A stretch of DNA of 6,824 nt from Bacteroidota bacterium (GTDB lineage: Bacteria; Bacteroidota; Bacteroidia; Bacteroidales; Paludibacteraceae). Location: positions 1-6,824 of the forward strand of contig JAFNAU010000124.1 in the NCBI GenBank assembly GCA_017860335.1, given 5' to 3'. Below the pieces are notes generated by a model that saw nothing but the letters and a program-made list of their open reading frames with translations, was not told the DNA's origin and searched no databases. Shown here piece after piece: positions 1 through 6,231 of this stretch. The first letter of the stretch is position 1. Each line of letters begins with the position of its first letter. Position numbers and translations under genes: made by a program.

Positions 1-1
1 A

Positions 2-583
2 GGAAACGGTAATGGAATTAAAAAAGCAGTTTCGGATAATCTGACAAGCGGATATGTGCTGTATGACAAATATCTGCAATCCACAACTGTAGCTGTTGAA
101 GGTGGTTGTGTTTATCGGATGTACAATACGGATAAGTGGATATTGATTTATGATATGTACACCAGCGGAGCTTATCAGTTTACCGAATCGATGGATCTGA
201 TGAATTTTTCCGTAACACCCAATACTACATCTTTTGATTTTACACCCCGGCATGGAACAATAATCCCTATTACAAGTGCCGAGAAAGCAGATTTGCTGAA
301 AAAATGGGGTGTCCCTTCCGGAATATCTCACCCAAAGACATTGAAAAAAGTTACACTTTCTCCAAATCCTGCAAAAGATTATATCCGGGTTTCCATGGAA
401 AATGAAATAAAACCGGGTACGGAGATGAAAATAACGGATTGCAACGGCAGAATGATTTTGAAAAGTAAAATGAAATCTCCCGATCAGAGACTCGACATAT
501 CAGCATTACAAAAAAATATTTATTTTCTCTCTGTCGTGTCAGAAAATCGTCTAATTGCTACTACTAGATTCATAGTCAGGTAA
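2..583 (+). CDS. C-terminal part of a secreted GH43-like glycoside hydrolase with T9SS type A sorting domain (5' partial)
   Basis: The reading frame is open from the left edge to a TAA at 581-583, so the true start lies outside the window; the GTG at 56 is internal, not a start. The first ~110 residues resemble the last blade of a GH43-type five-bladed beta-propeller: a GNGIKKAVSDNL stretch, VEGGCVYRMYNTDKWILIYD, a TESMDLMNF segment, then PRHGTIIPIT at about 245-274. In this family such segments belong to arabinofuranosidase/xylosidase-like enzymes, but the catalytic acids sit upstream and cannot be seen, so substrate is not assignable. From about nt 341 a type A sorting domain follows (SPNPAKDYIRV at 359-391, then beta strands ending in TTRFIVR). 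It predicts T9SS export across the outer membrane with release or surface attachment. The next gene is 313 nt away and is also a T9SS-tagged hydrolase. The T9SS tail is firm; the GH43 assignment is moderate, with other beta-propeller hydrolases of the same clan as alternatives. Confidence 0.75.
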   Translation, partial: GNGNGIKKAVSDNLTSGYVLYDKYLQSTTVAVEGGCVYRMYNTDKWILIYDMYTSGAYQFTESMDLMNFSVTPNTTSFDFTPRHGTIIPITSAEKADLLKKWGVPSGISHPKTLKKVTLSPNPAKDYIRVSMENEIKPGTEMKITDCNGRMILKSKMKSPDQRLDISALQKNIYFLSVVSENRLIATTRFIVR

Positions 584-613
584 CTTAATCCGAAATTAAA
601 GAAGCCGGTGATT

Positions 614-652
614 AGTCTGGAAGTATCCGGTGGATTTGTTTCATTCCGGACT
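614..652 (+). terminator. Possible terminator hairpin after the GH43-like gene
   Basis: Positions 614-622 (AGTCTGGAA) pair with 644-652 (TTCCGGACT) as a 9-bp stem with one G-U pair. The loop can form a small inner stem (ATCC/GGAT around GGT). It lies 30 nt after the stop codon. The downstream flank is AT-rich but lacks a clean T run, so it may be an imperfect intrinsic terminator or simply a 3'-end-stabilising hairpin. Confidence 0.35.
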
Positions 653-667
653 TAAATTAACGTTATT

Positions 668-701
668 TTTGCTCCGATTTATGTGCTTTCAACTATATTT
701 G
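668..701 (+). promoter_or_regulatory. Candidate Bacteroidetes sigma-ABfr-type promoter for the GH128-FAS1-SusC operon
   Basis: TATATTTG at 694-701 matches the Bacteroidetes -7 consensus TAnnTTTG exactly, and TTTG at 668-671 could be the -33 element, though the 22-nt spacing is slightly long. The -7 element is embedded in an inverted repeat, CAACTA (690-695) and TAGTTG (702-707), which could be an overlapping operator. Transcription would begin near 708 and give a leader of roughly 190 nt before the downstream reading frame. This is a consensus match only. Confidence 0.4.
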
Positions 702-780
702 TAGTTGCTGTTTCTCATTAAAAAACGGATTTATTTAGTTACCCCTTTGTAAATATCATTGCTATTTATATCGTATTTCT

Positions 781-803
781 TGACGTACGGGCAGGACGTA
801 TGG
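781..803. repeat. Short direct repeat, possible regulator-binding site
   Basis: TGACGTACGG (781-790) and GGACGTATGG (794-803) share GACGTA and a GG at the same offset, so they form two copies spaced 13 bp start to start, somewhat more than one helical turn. They lie between the promoter candidate and the downstream gene. Paired half-sites of this kind can bind a dimeric regulator, but chance is not excluded for a repeat this short. Confidence 0.25.
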
Positions 804-871
804 AGCTTGAGTGGTTAAAAAACAGAATATCCACTTTTATGAATGAATTTTACACTATTATTGTAAAATAG
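800..871 (+). other. Short upstream ORF of 23 codons, possibly a displaced N-terminus of the GH128 gene
   Basis: ATG at 800-802 opens a 23-codon frame ending at TAG 869-871; a second ATG at 839 is in the same frame. It ends 25 nt before the TTG at 897, the first conventional start codon of the next gene after its upstream stop. Losing one base in the A run at 865-868 would join this ORF to the downstream signal peptide and give a conventional ATG start with a charged N-region. On its own it has no recognisable homology. It may be a leader peptide, the true but frame-disrupted 5' end of the next gene, or chance. Confidence 0.2.
847..869. promoter_or_regulatory. 8-bp inverted repeat, candidate operator or 5'-leader hairpin
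   Basis: ATTTTACA (847-854) and TGTAAAAT (862-869) are exact reverse complements separated by 7 nt (CTATTAT), giving a 23-bp dyad. It lies about 10 nt upstream of the TACTTTCG element and 27 nt before the TTG start. The form suits a dimeric DNA-binding regulator. If transcription starts upstream it could instead fold as a weak AU-rich hairpin near the start codon. It overlaps the in-frame TAA (864-866) that limits the downstream frame. Confidence 0.35.
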
Positions 872-876
872 ATTTC

Positions 877-884
877 TACTTTCG
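877..884 (+). promoter_or_regulatory. Second -7-like element close to the GH128 start
   Basis: TACTTTCG differs from the Bacteroidetes -7 consensus TAnnTTTG at one base. No good TTTG -33 element lies at the usual distance. If functional, transcription would begin around 890 and the TTG-initiated message would have almost no leader. It competes with the idea that this stretch encodes the N-region of the signal peptide. Confidence 0.25.
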
Positions 885-896
885 CGGTGGATTATT

Positions 897-3605
897 TTGC
901 TCTCTTTTACTCTCTTTTTTTCATTATCAGCTTTCTCTCAGAACCCGCGAACAAGTATCGAACTGACCGGTAATGTTGTTACTGTAAGTTCCTATACAGA
1001 TAAGGAAGTAGTGATAAATGGAAAAACAGAGCTTCATATTACAGCTGCATCTAATCAGCTTGTCAACAGTGTTGTTCACTTAAATTCTGCTGATTCCTGG
1101 TTATATATCGATAACAGACGTCCTCAGTTTGTTGTTGATTCTTTATTGAGTAAAGTATCAATTGACGGACAATCAGCTGTTTATCGGAATAACTGCCGTG
1201 TTTCAATATACAAGCACGGTACTGTTGTTATACCACAGGGTATCAGTTATCAGCCACTCACCGTTTATACCGGTCAGAATTTTGAAGGAAATTCAAATTC
1301 TGCTTACTTCCTGTTTACAGTCAATGGAGCTTTAGGTTCTTTTGATAATAAAATCCGGTCTTTCAAACTGAAAAAAGGTTATATGGCTACATTTGCCACT
1401 GCCAGCGATGGCGGAGGTTACAGCAGAGTGTTTATTGCCGACAGTAAAGACCTTGAAGTTCCTGTACTTTCCGACCTCCTGGACAATAAAATCTCTTTTA
1501 TTCGTATCTTTCAATGGGAATGGGTGACCAAAAAAGGATGGGCAGGCAGCGACCAGAATCAATATGTTCCCCTCAATGCAACTTGGAGATATGACTGGAG
1601 TGCCGGTGGAAGCACAACCACAGCAGTTGAATATACTCCTATTAAACAAAAAGCAGACTGGCCGGGTTGGGGTGAAATTAACGGAAAACAGTACGTGTCG
1701 CATCTGCTTGGTTTCAACGAACCAAACCGTCCGGATCAATCCAATATGACTGTAGCTCAGGCATTAGCTATCTGGCCGGAGTACATGAAATCGGGCTTAA
1801 GATTAGGAGCACCTGCACCTTCCGATCCTTTTGGAAGTAACGGTGCCTGGCTGTACGAATTTCTGGACAGCTGTAAAGCCCGGAACTACAGAGTGGATTT
1901 TGTTGCAATACATGCGTACTGGGCAAAATCGCCGCAGCAGTGGTACAACGACCTGAAATGGGTGTATAATAAAACCGGGCTTCCTATCTGGATAACCGAA
2001 TGGAACAACGGAGCAAACTGGACTTCAGAAACATGGCCTACTTCCGACCGGTCGCTGTCCGATGCAAATGCAGCAAAACAACTCAACGATATCAAAGCCA
2101 TACTCAATGTACTTGATACGGCGTCATTTGTAGAGAGATACTCCATTTACAACTGGGTGCAGGACTGTCGTGCTATGGCAATCGGTAGTACGATTACTCC
2201 GGCGGGACAATATTATGCCTCCAATAAATCGGTGATGGCCTACAATCCAAAAAACGAAGTAATTCCCGGATTTAAATACAGAAATCCTTCTCTGGGCATC
2301 GTTCTTGGCAGCAAAAACCTTACGCTGAATTTAAACGACCCCAATTTTGAGAATTTCACAGGTGCTATAGTCGAAAAAAAGACAGATAACGGAACTTATC
2401 AACAAATTTCGAATACAGACAGCTACGCCACAAGAACAATTACAGACACATTGATTATTGAAAACGTAAAAAAAGTCCGCTACCGCTTTCGCTCCAAATT
2501 TTCAAACGGCAATCTGTCGGCTTATTCCAATGAGCTGGGTTATGATGTGACATCGGGCGATGTGGTTCAGCTTGGAAATATCTCGCTTTCCAATACCGGC
2601 TGGAATGCCTTGAATTTTGTAAAACCCTATAATACGGTTCCGTCAGTTATTCTTGGCGCTCCCACAAATAATAACTTCGCGACACTGGTTTCACCCCGAA
2701 GCAAATTAGTAAGTTCCTCAACGCGTGTAAATATTCAGCTGGCACCCTGGGAATATCAAAAAGTCAGTTCATATTCCAAAGAAGAAAAAATACCCTATTT
2801 TATCATTCCGGCAGGAACGCACGATTTGGGAGGTCTTATGGCTGTGGCAGGCCGCAATACAGTCGGACCCACCTGGACTGCTATCACTTTTGCTACTCCT
2901 TTTGAATCGGTACCGGTAGTATTTGCCAGCCAGATTCTCGCATCTACAAGTTATGCAACCACCGTGAGAGTACGAAATGTCACAAAAACTGGATTTGAAG
3001 CTAAAATTCAGAAAGAATCTGGTGTAAGCGCCACAATACCTGTGGAAAACGTGACCTGGGTAGCTTTTGCCGTGGGTCAGGGAACGGTAAACGGGAATAA
3101 AATCATTGTCGGGAAAACAGCTGATAATTACGTAAGCTCCTCGTACCAAACAATAAACTATGGCGAAACAATTGCAGATCCGGTTTTCTTAACTCAGATG
3201 CAAACCTGTAATGACGATACTGTTACAGCCGTATTGAGATGTACATCTTTGACTGAGACTTACGCCAAAATTGTGAAACAGCGCGAACGATCAACTGGAA
3301 ATTATGTACAAGCTGCCGAAACTGCAGGCTGGCTGGTTACCAGTTCTGTCCCGGGAGTAAATTCAGGAGTAAATACAGCTTTTTTGCCTGCATTCAGCAT
3401 TTATCCCAATCCGGTAAAAACAAAATTTCATATCAGCGGAGATTTCGATTCAATTGAACGAGAAGCTGAAATATTCAATATGTCCGGATTGCTGGTTAAA
3501 CGGGTACAAATAACAGATAATGAGGTAGATGTGTCAGATTTACCGCCCGGTTATTTTGTATTAAAATCTCTAAACCGAATACCAAGTAAATTTGTGAAAT
3601 TATAA
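897..3605 (+). CDS. Secreted multidomain GH128-type glycoside hydrolase (putative endo-beta-1,3-glucanase) with T9SS type A sorting domain
   Basis: Predicted extracellular enzyme. From the TTG at 897 it is 902 residues. A short hydrophobic signal peptide ends near AFSQ (~15). A beta-rich region follows, whose part at ~121-187 resembles a beta/gamma-crystallin-like fold (VYTGQNFEG, then IRSFKLKKGY and DGGGYSRVF). Residues ~199-465 are the GH128/Asl1-type (beta/alpha)8 core: SFIRIFQWEW, GFNEPNRPDQSNM with the expected acid/base Glu275, GLRLGAPAP, VDFVAIHAYW, and WITEWNN with the expected nucleophile Glu368. Characterised GH128 enzymes cleave beta-1,3-glucans; this substrate is inferred. An FN3-like domain (~467-552), three H-type-lectin-like units (~555-815) and a type A T9SS domain (~832-902, YPNP near its start) follow. 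The start is doubtful: the signal peptide lacks a basic N-region, and in-frame upstream codons back to TAA 864-866 include no ATG, GTG or TTG. A GGTGG at 886-890 is a weak ribosome-site candidate for the TTG. The FAS1 lipoprotein gene begins 17 nt downstream. Confidence 0.85.
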   Translation: MLSFTLFFSLSAFSQNPRTSIELTGNVVTVSSYTDKEVVINGKTELHITAASNQLVNSVVHLNSADSWLYIDNRRPQFVVDSLLSKVSIDGQSAVYRNNCRVSIYKHGTVVIPQGISYQPLTVYTGQNFEGNSNSAYFLFTVNGALGSFDNKIRSFKLKKGYMATFATASDGGGYSRVFIADSKDLEVPVLSDLLDNKISFIRIFQWEWVTKKGWAGSDQNQYVPLNATWRYDWSAGGSTTTAVEYTPIKQKADWPGWGEINGKQYVSHLLGFNEPNRPDQSNMTVAQALAIWPEYMKSGLRLGAPAPSDPFGSNGAWLYEFLDSCKARNYRVDFVAIHAYWAKSPQQWYNDLKWVYNKTGLPIWITEWNNGANWTSETWPTSDRSLSDANAAKQLNDIKAILNVLDTASFVERYSIYNWVQDCRAMAIGSTITPAGQYYASNKSVMAYNPKNEVIPGFKYRNPSLGIVLGSKNLTLNLNDPNFENFTGAIVEKKTDNGTYQQISNTDSYATRTITDTLIIENVKKVRYRFRSKFSNGNLSAYSNELGYDVTSGDVVQLGNISLSNTGWNALNFVKPYNTVPSVILGAPTNNNFATLVSPRSKLVSSSTRVNIQLAPWEYQKVSSYSKEEKIPYFIIPAGTHDLGGLMAVAGRNTVGPTWTAITFATPFESVPVVFASQILASTSYATTVRVRNVTKTGFEAKIQKESGVSATIPVENVTWVAFAVGQGTVNGNKIIVGKTADNYVSSSYQTINYGETIADPVFLTQMQTCNDDTVTAVLRCTSLTETYAKIVKQRERSTGNYVQAAETAGWLVTSSVPGVNSGVNTAFLPAFSIYPNPVKTKFHISGDFDSIEREAEIFNMSGLLVKRVQITDNEVDVSDLPPGYFVLKSLNRIPSKFVKL

Positions 3606-3622
3606 TTTATATTCAACATAAA

Positions 3623-6229
3623 ATGAAGACTTATACAAACAAAACATTCAACTGTTTTAAAAAATTAGTACTATTCGTTACTGTGATATTACTAAGCGGT
3701 TCATTTTATTCCTGTAAAGATGATTATCTTTATGATAATCAGGAACCGGAATGGTTGGGCAACAGCATTTATGAATACCTTCAGGAGGATGGTAATTTTA
3801 AAACTACGCTTAAATTGATTCAGGACATAAAGAATGATAGTGATAAAAGCGGATACGAGGAAGTTCTGAAATTAACGGGTAGTAAAACCTTATTTGTCGC
3901 TAAGGATGATGCTTACGTAGAGTTTTTCAAAAGTAATCCATGGGGGGTGACTAAGTATGAAGATCTGACTTTATCCCAGAAGAAATCTTTACTAAAGTTC
4001 GCCATGCTCAACAATGCCTATACCATTGTTAAACTCTCGAACTACAACTACGACGGTGTTCTGGTAGAGGAAACTGCCATGCGTCAGGAAACTGCTTTGG
4101 ACCCGATTGACATTCTTTCTTATGAAAAAGGAGATCAGTTACCCACAAGCCCATCGTGGAACAACTATCGGGATAAAGGTATTTACCTTCTGAAGGACAA
4201 TACTCCCAAGACAATCGTATATTACACCGAAGAGTTTATGAATAAAGCCGGATTAACCAGCGAAGATTTTTCGACGCTAACCAACGGGAAAACACGCGAC
4301 AGAGGTGATTTATATGTGTTCGACAAGAAAGTAATACAACCGAATGTACGATGCAAAAACGGATATATCCATGTACTGGAGAGTGTATTGATACCGCCAC
4401 AGAATATGGCTGAGTACATACAGGCAAATCCCAGTACAAAAATATTTTCAAAATTGCTCGATCGTTTCTGCGTAATGTTGTATGACGAAGCCAACACTGA
4501 GTTATATAAGAGATTGAACCCCGGGTTCAACGACTCGATTTTTGTAAAAACTTTTTATGCTTCTAATGGAGGTATTTCTTATCGTCTGGATGCCAATCAT
4601 CGGGAAATAATTTCACCAACTGCTTTGGTTAAAAACCTGCTTCCCTATAATCCAGGATGGAACGGGTATAGATCCGGTGCGCTCGAAGCCGATATGGCGG
4701 CCATGTTTGTACCTACAGACGAGGCAATGAATAACTACTTCAACAGCGGGATTGGCGCTATACTCAAAAACCGGTTTGGCTCCTGGGATAATGTACCGGA
4801 TGAAATCATTTTGCCATTTATTAAAAGACACATGCGTACTTCGCTGCTGGAGTCGGTCCCCAGCAGATTTTCGAAAATGGTTGACGCTGAAAACTATGCA
4901 TTACCTGTTCAGAAAGGCCATATTGTAAGTTCATTTATGGCTTCCAACGGTAATGTGTTTGTTACAAACGAAGTTTATCCTCCGGTTGATTACATTTCGG
5001 TGTATAGTCCGGTATTGTTGAGCTCCAATTCAAAAATAATGAACTGGGCAATCAATATATCGCAGCAGAGTGTTGACGGAACTATGTTTGCGTTCTACAA
5101 ACTTTACCTGAACTCACTGGTTAGCAAATACAGTCTGTTTATTCCTACCGATGAGCATTTCAAAAAATACATTGACCCCATTGCATATGGTCAGGAAGTA
5201 TCCGGAGTACTTAAATACTGGTACAATGAAAAGACCTCTTCAGTGAACGCAACTGTATATAAATATGACAAGTTAAACGACATGGTAGGCGACTCGGTCG
5301 ATGTGATTACAAACAAGTCGTTCCTGCAAAACAGGTTGTGGGATTTGCTGGATAGCCACATAGTCGTGGGTGATGTGGAATCGGGTAAAAACTATTACAT
5401 TACCAAAGCGAATGATATTATTCAGGTATCCGGTTCAGGAAATTCACTGGTGGTCAAAGGTGGCAACGATATTGTAAAAGTTCGGGCCAACGTGACAAAT
5501 GTGTTCCGCCAATACAACGGGACCACCTATTTTATCGACAAACAAATTCAACCTGCACTGAGATCGGTTTATAAAATCCTGAGCGAAAATCCTAACTTTT
5601 CAATGTTTTTTGATCTCCTCAACGGAGTACCTGAACAAAATATTGTTCAGATTTTTGCAGAGCAGGGGGTAGATTACCGGATAAAATTCTTCAATGCCTT
5701 CAGATATACCGTTTATGTTCCGACGAATGATGCCATACAGAAAGCAATTGACAATAAAGTGATTAAAACATGGCAGGAAATAAGCTCACTCCCCGGTCCG
5801 GAAAGAGATGCTGCTGTTGCCAAGCTGATAAACTTCCTGAAATATCACTTCCAGGATGAGGCTGTATTCTTCGGCGATAGCTATAACGGAAAGTATCAGT
5901 CAGCTACCCTTAAGGCTGACAATACTCAGACACATTTCGGTACGGTAAAGAACAAATACTATAAACTGGGAGTAACGGGCAATTCCGGTTCGATGACGAT
6001 TACAATGGATACACCTGCCGGAACAGAGACGAAAACTGCTCATGTGGTGACTTCTAACGGATTGTATAATATCATAGCCAAAGATTATATTTTTGCAAAG
6101 CTGCCTTCGGCTTATAAGTATGTGGATGGAACAGGATCGGTAACCGGTTCATTGTTTAACACTTCCTCCATTTCCACATCAGCTTCTGCAGTAATTCACC
6201 AAATAGATAACGTTTTGACATTCGAATAA
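3623..6229 (+). CDS. Surface lipoprotein with four fasciclin (FAS1) domains
   Basis: A lipoprotein of 868 residues. The N-terminus has basic residues, a hydrophobic core (~15-27) and SFYSC with the lipidated Cys at 31. The next residues, KDD, match the Bacteroidetes lipoprotein export signal K-(D/E)2, so display on the outer face of the outer membrane is predicted. Four FAS1-like repeats are visible, each with the characteristic hydrophobic-PTD/N-like motif: LFVAKDDAY (90), MFVPTDEAM (361), LFIPTDEHF (505) and VYVPTNDAI (697). Approximate boundaries are 48-259, 262-460, 473-645 and 649-868; domains 1 and 4 end in HVLESVLIPP and IHQIDNVLTF, the usual FAS1 closing strand. FAS1 domains mediate adhesion and ligand or glycan binding, but the ligand here is unknown. 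ATG at 3623 is the natural start, 17 nt after the hydrolase gene, and only 2 nt separate its stop from the SusC-like ATG, so co-transcription and translational coupling are likely. By position it may act as the surface binding partner of that transporter. Confidence 0.9.
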   Translation: MKTYTNKTFNCFKKLVLFVTVILLSGSFYSCKDDYLYDNQEPEWLGNSIYEYLQEDGNFKTTLKLIQDIKNDSDKSGYEEVLKLTGSKTLFVAKDDAYVEFFKSNPWGVTKYEDLTLSQKKSLLKFAMLNNAYTIVKLSNYNYDGVLVEETAMRQETALDPIDILSYEKGDQLPTSPSWNNYRDKGIYLLKDNTPKTIVYYTEEFMNKAGLTSEDFSTLTNGKTRDRGDLYVFDKKVIQPNVRCKNGYIHVLESVLIPPQNMAEYIQANPSTKIFSKLLDRFCVMLYDEANTELYKRLNPGFNDSIFVKTFYASNGGISYRLDANHREIISPTALVKNLLPYNPGWNGYRSGALEADMAAMFVPTDEAMNNYFNSGIGAILKNRFGSWDNVPDEIILPFIKRHMRTSLLESVPSRFSKMVDAENYALPVQKGHIVSSFMASNGNVFVTNEVYPPVDYISVYSPVLLSSNSKIMNWAINISQQSVDGTMFAFYKLYLNSLVSKYSLFIPTDEHFKKYIDPIAYGQEVSGVLKYWYNEKTSSVNATVYKYDKLNDMVGDSVDVITNKSFLQNRLWDLLDSHIVVGDVESGKNYYITKANDIIQVSGSGNSLVVKGGNDIVKVRANVTNVFRQYNGTTYFIDKQIQPALRSVYKILSENPNFSMFFDLLNGVPEQNIVQIFAEQGVDYRIKFFNAFRYTVYVPTNDAIQKAIDNKVIKTWQEISSLPGPERDAAVAKLINFLKYHFQDEAVFFGDSYNGKYQSATLKADNTQTHFGTVKNKYYKLGVTGNSGSMTITMDTPAGTETKTAHVVTSNGLYNIIAKDYIFAKLPSAYKYVDGTGSVTGSLFNTSSISTSASAVIHQIDNVLTFE

Positions 6230-6231
6230 TA

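Larger units (their letters stand above)
584..896. other. Intergenic regulatory region between the two T9SS hydrolase genes
   Basis: No convincing protein gene is present in this 313-nt gap. It is AT-rich and holds, in order: a hairpin after the upstream stop codon (614-652), a Bacteroidetes-type promoter candidate (668-701) whose -7 element sits inside a small inverted repeat, a short direct repeat (781-803), an ORF of only 23 codons (800-871), an 8-bp inverted repeat (847-869) and a second -7-like element (877-884) just before the downstream reading frame. The density of signals suggests that the downstream operon is transcribed and regulated separately from the GH43-like gene. That is inference from motifs only. 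Confidence 0.6.

Noticed and set aside
56..583. GTG at 56 as the start of the first gene
   Set aside because: The frame is open to the left edge and the preceding codons continue the same hydrolase-like sequence (GNGIKKAVSDNL), so this is an internal codon of a gene cut by the window.
718..823. Direct repeat TTAAAAAAC at 718-726 and 815-823
   Set aside because: It is only 9 bp and A-rich in an AT-rich gap; it is expected by chance and no further copies support it.
1332..1739. Minus-strand open frame of 135 codons opposite the GH128 gene
   Set aside because: It overlaps the crystallin-like and catalytic regions of a strongly supported gene, has no recognisable domain and a composition typical of antisense shadow frames.
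2769..3149. Minus-strand open frame of 126 codons opposite the lectin-like repeats
   Set aside because: It has low-complexity Ser/His/Phe/Arg-rich composition, no domain and complete overlap with a conserved coding region.
4514..4530. 17-nt near-perfect palindrome TTGAACCC-C-GGGTTCAA
   Set aside because: It lies inside the first half of the FAS1 lipoprotein gene and encodes an ordinary RLNPGFND stretch. No second copy was noticed and it has no regulatory context.
4222..4530. Minus-strand open frame of 102 codons opposite the FAS1 gene
   Set aside because: It lies fully within the supported FAS1 coding sequence and shows no start context or domain.
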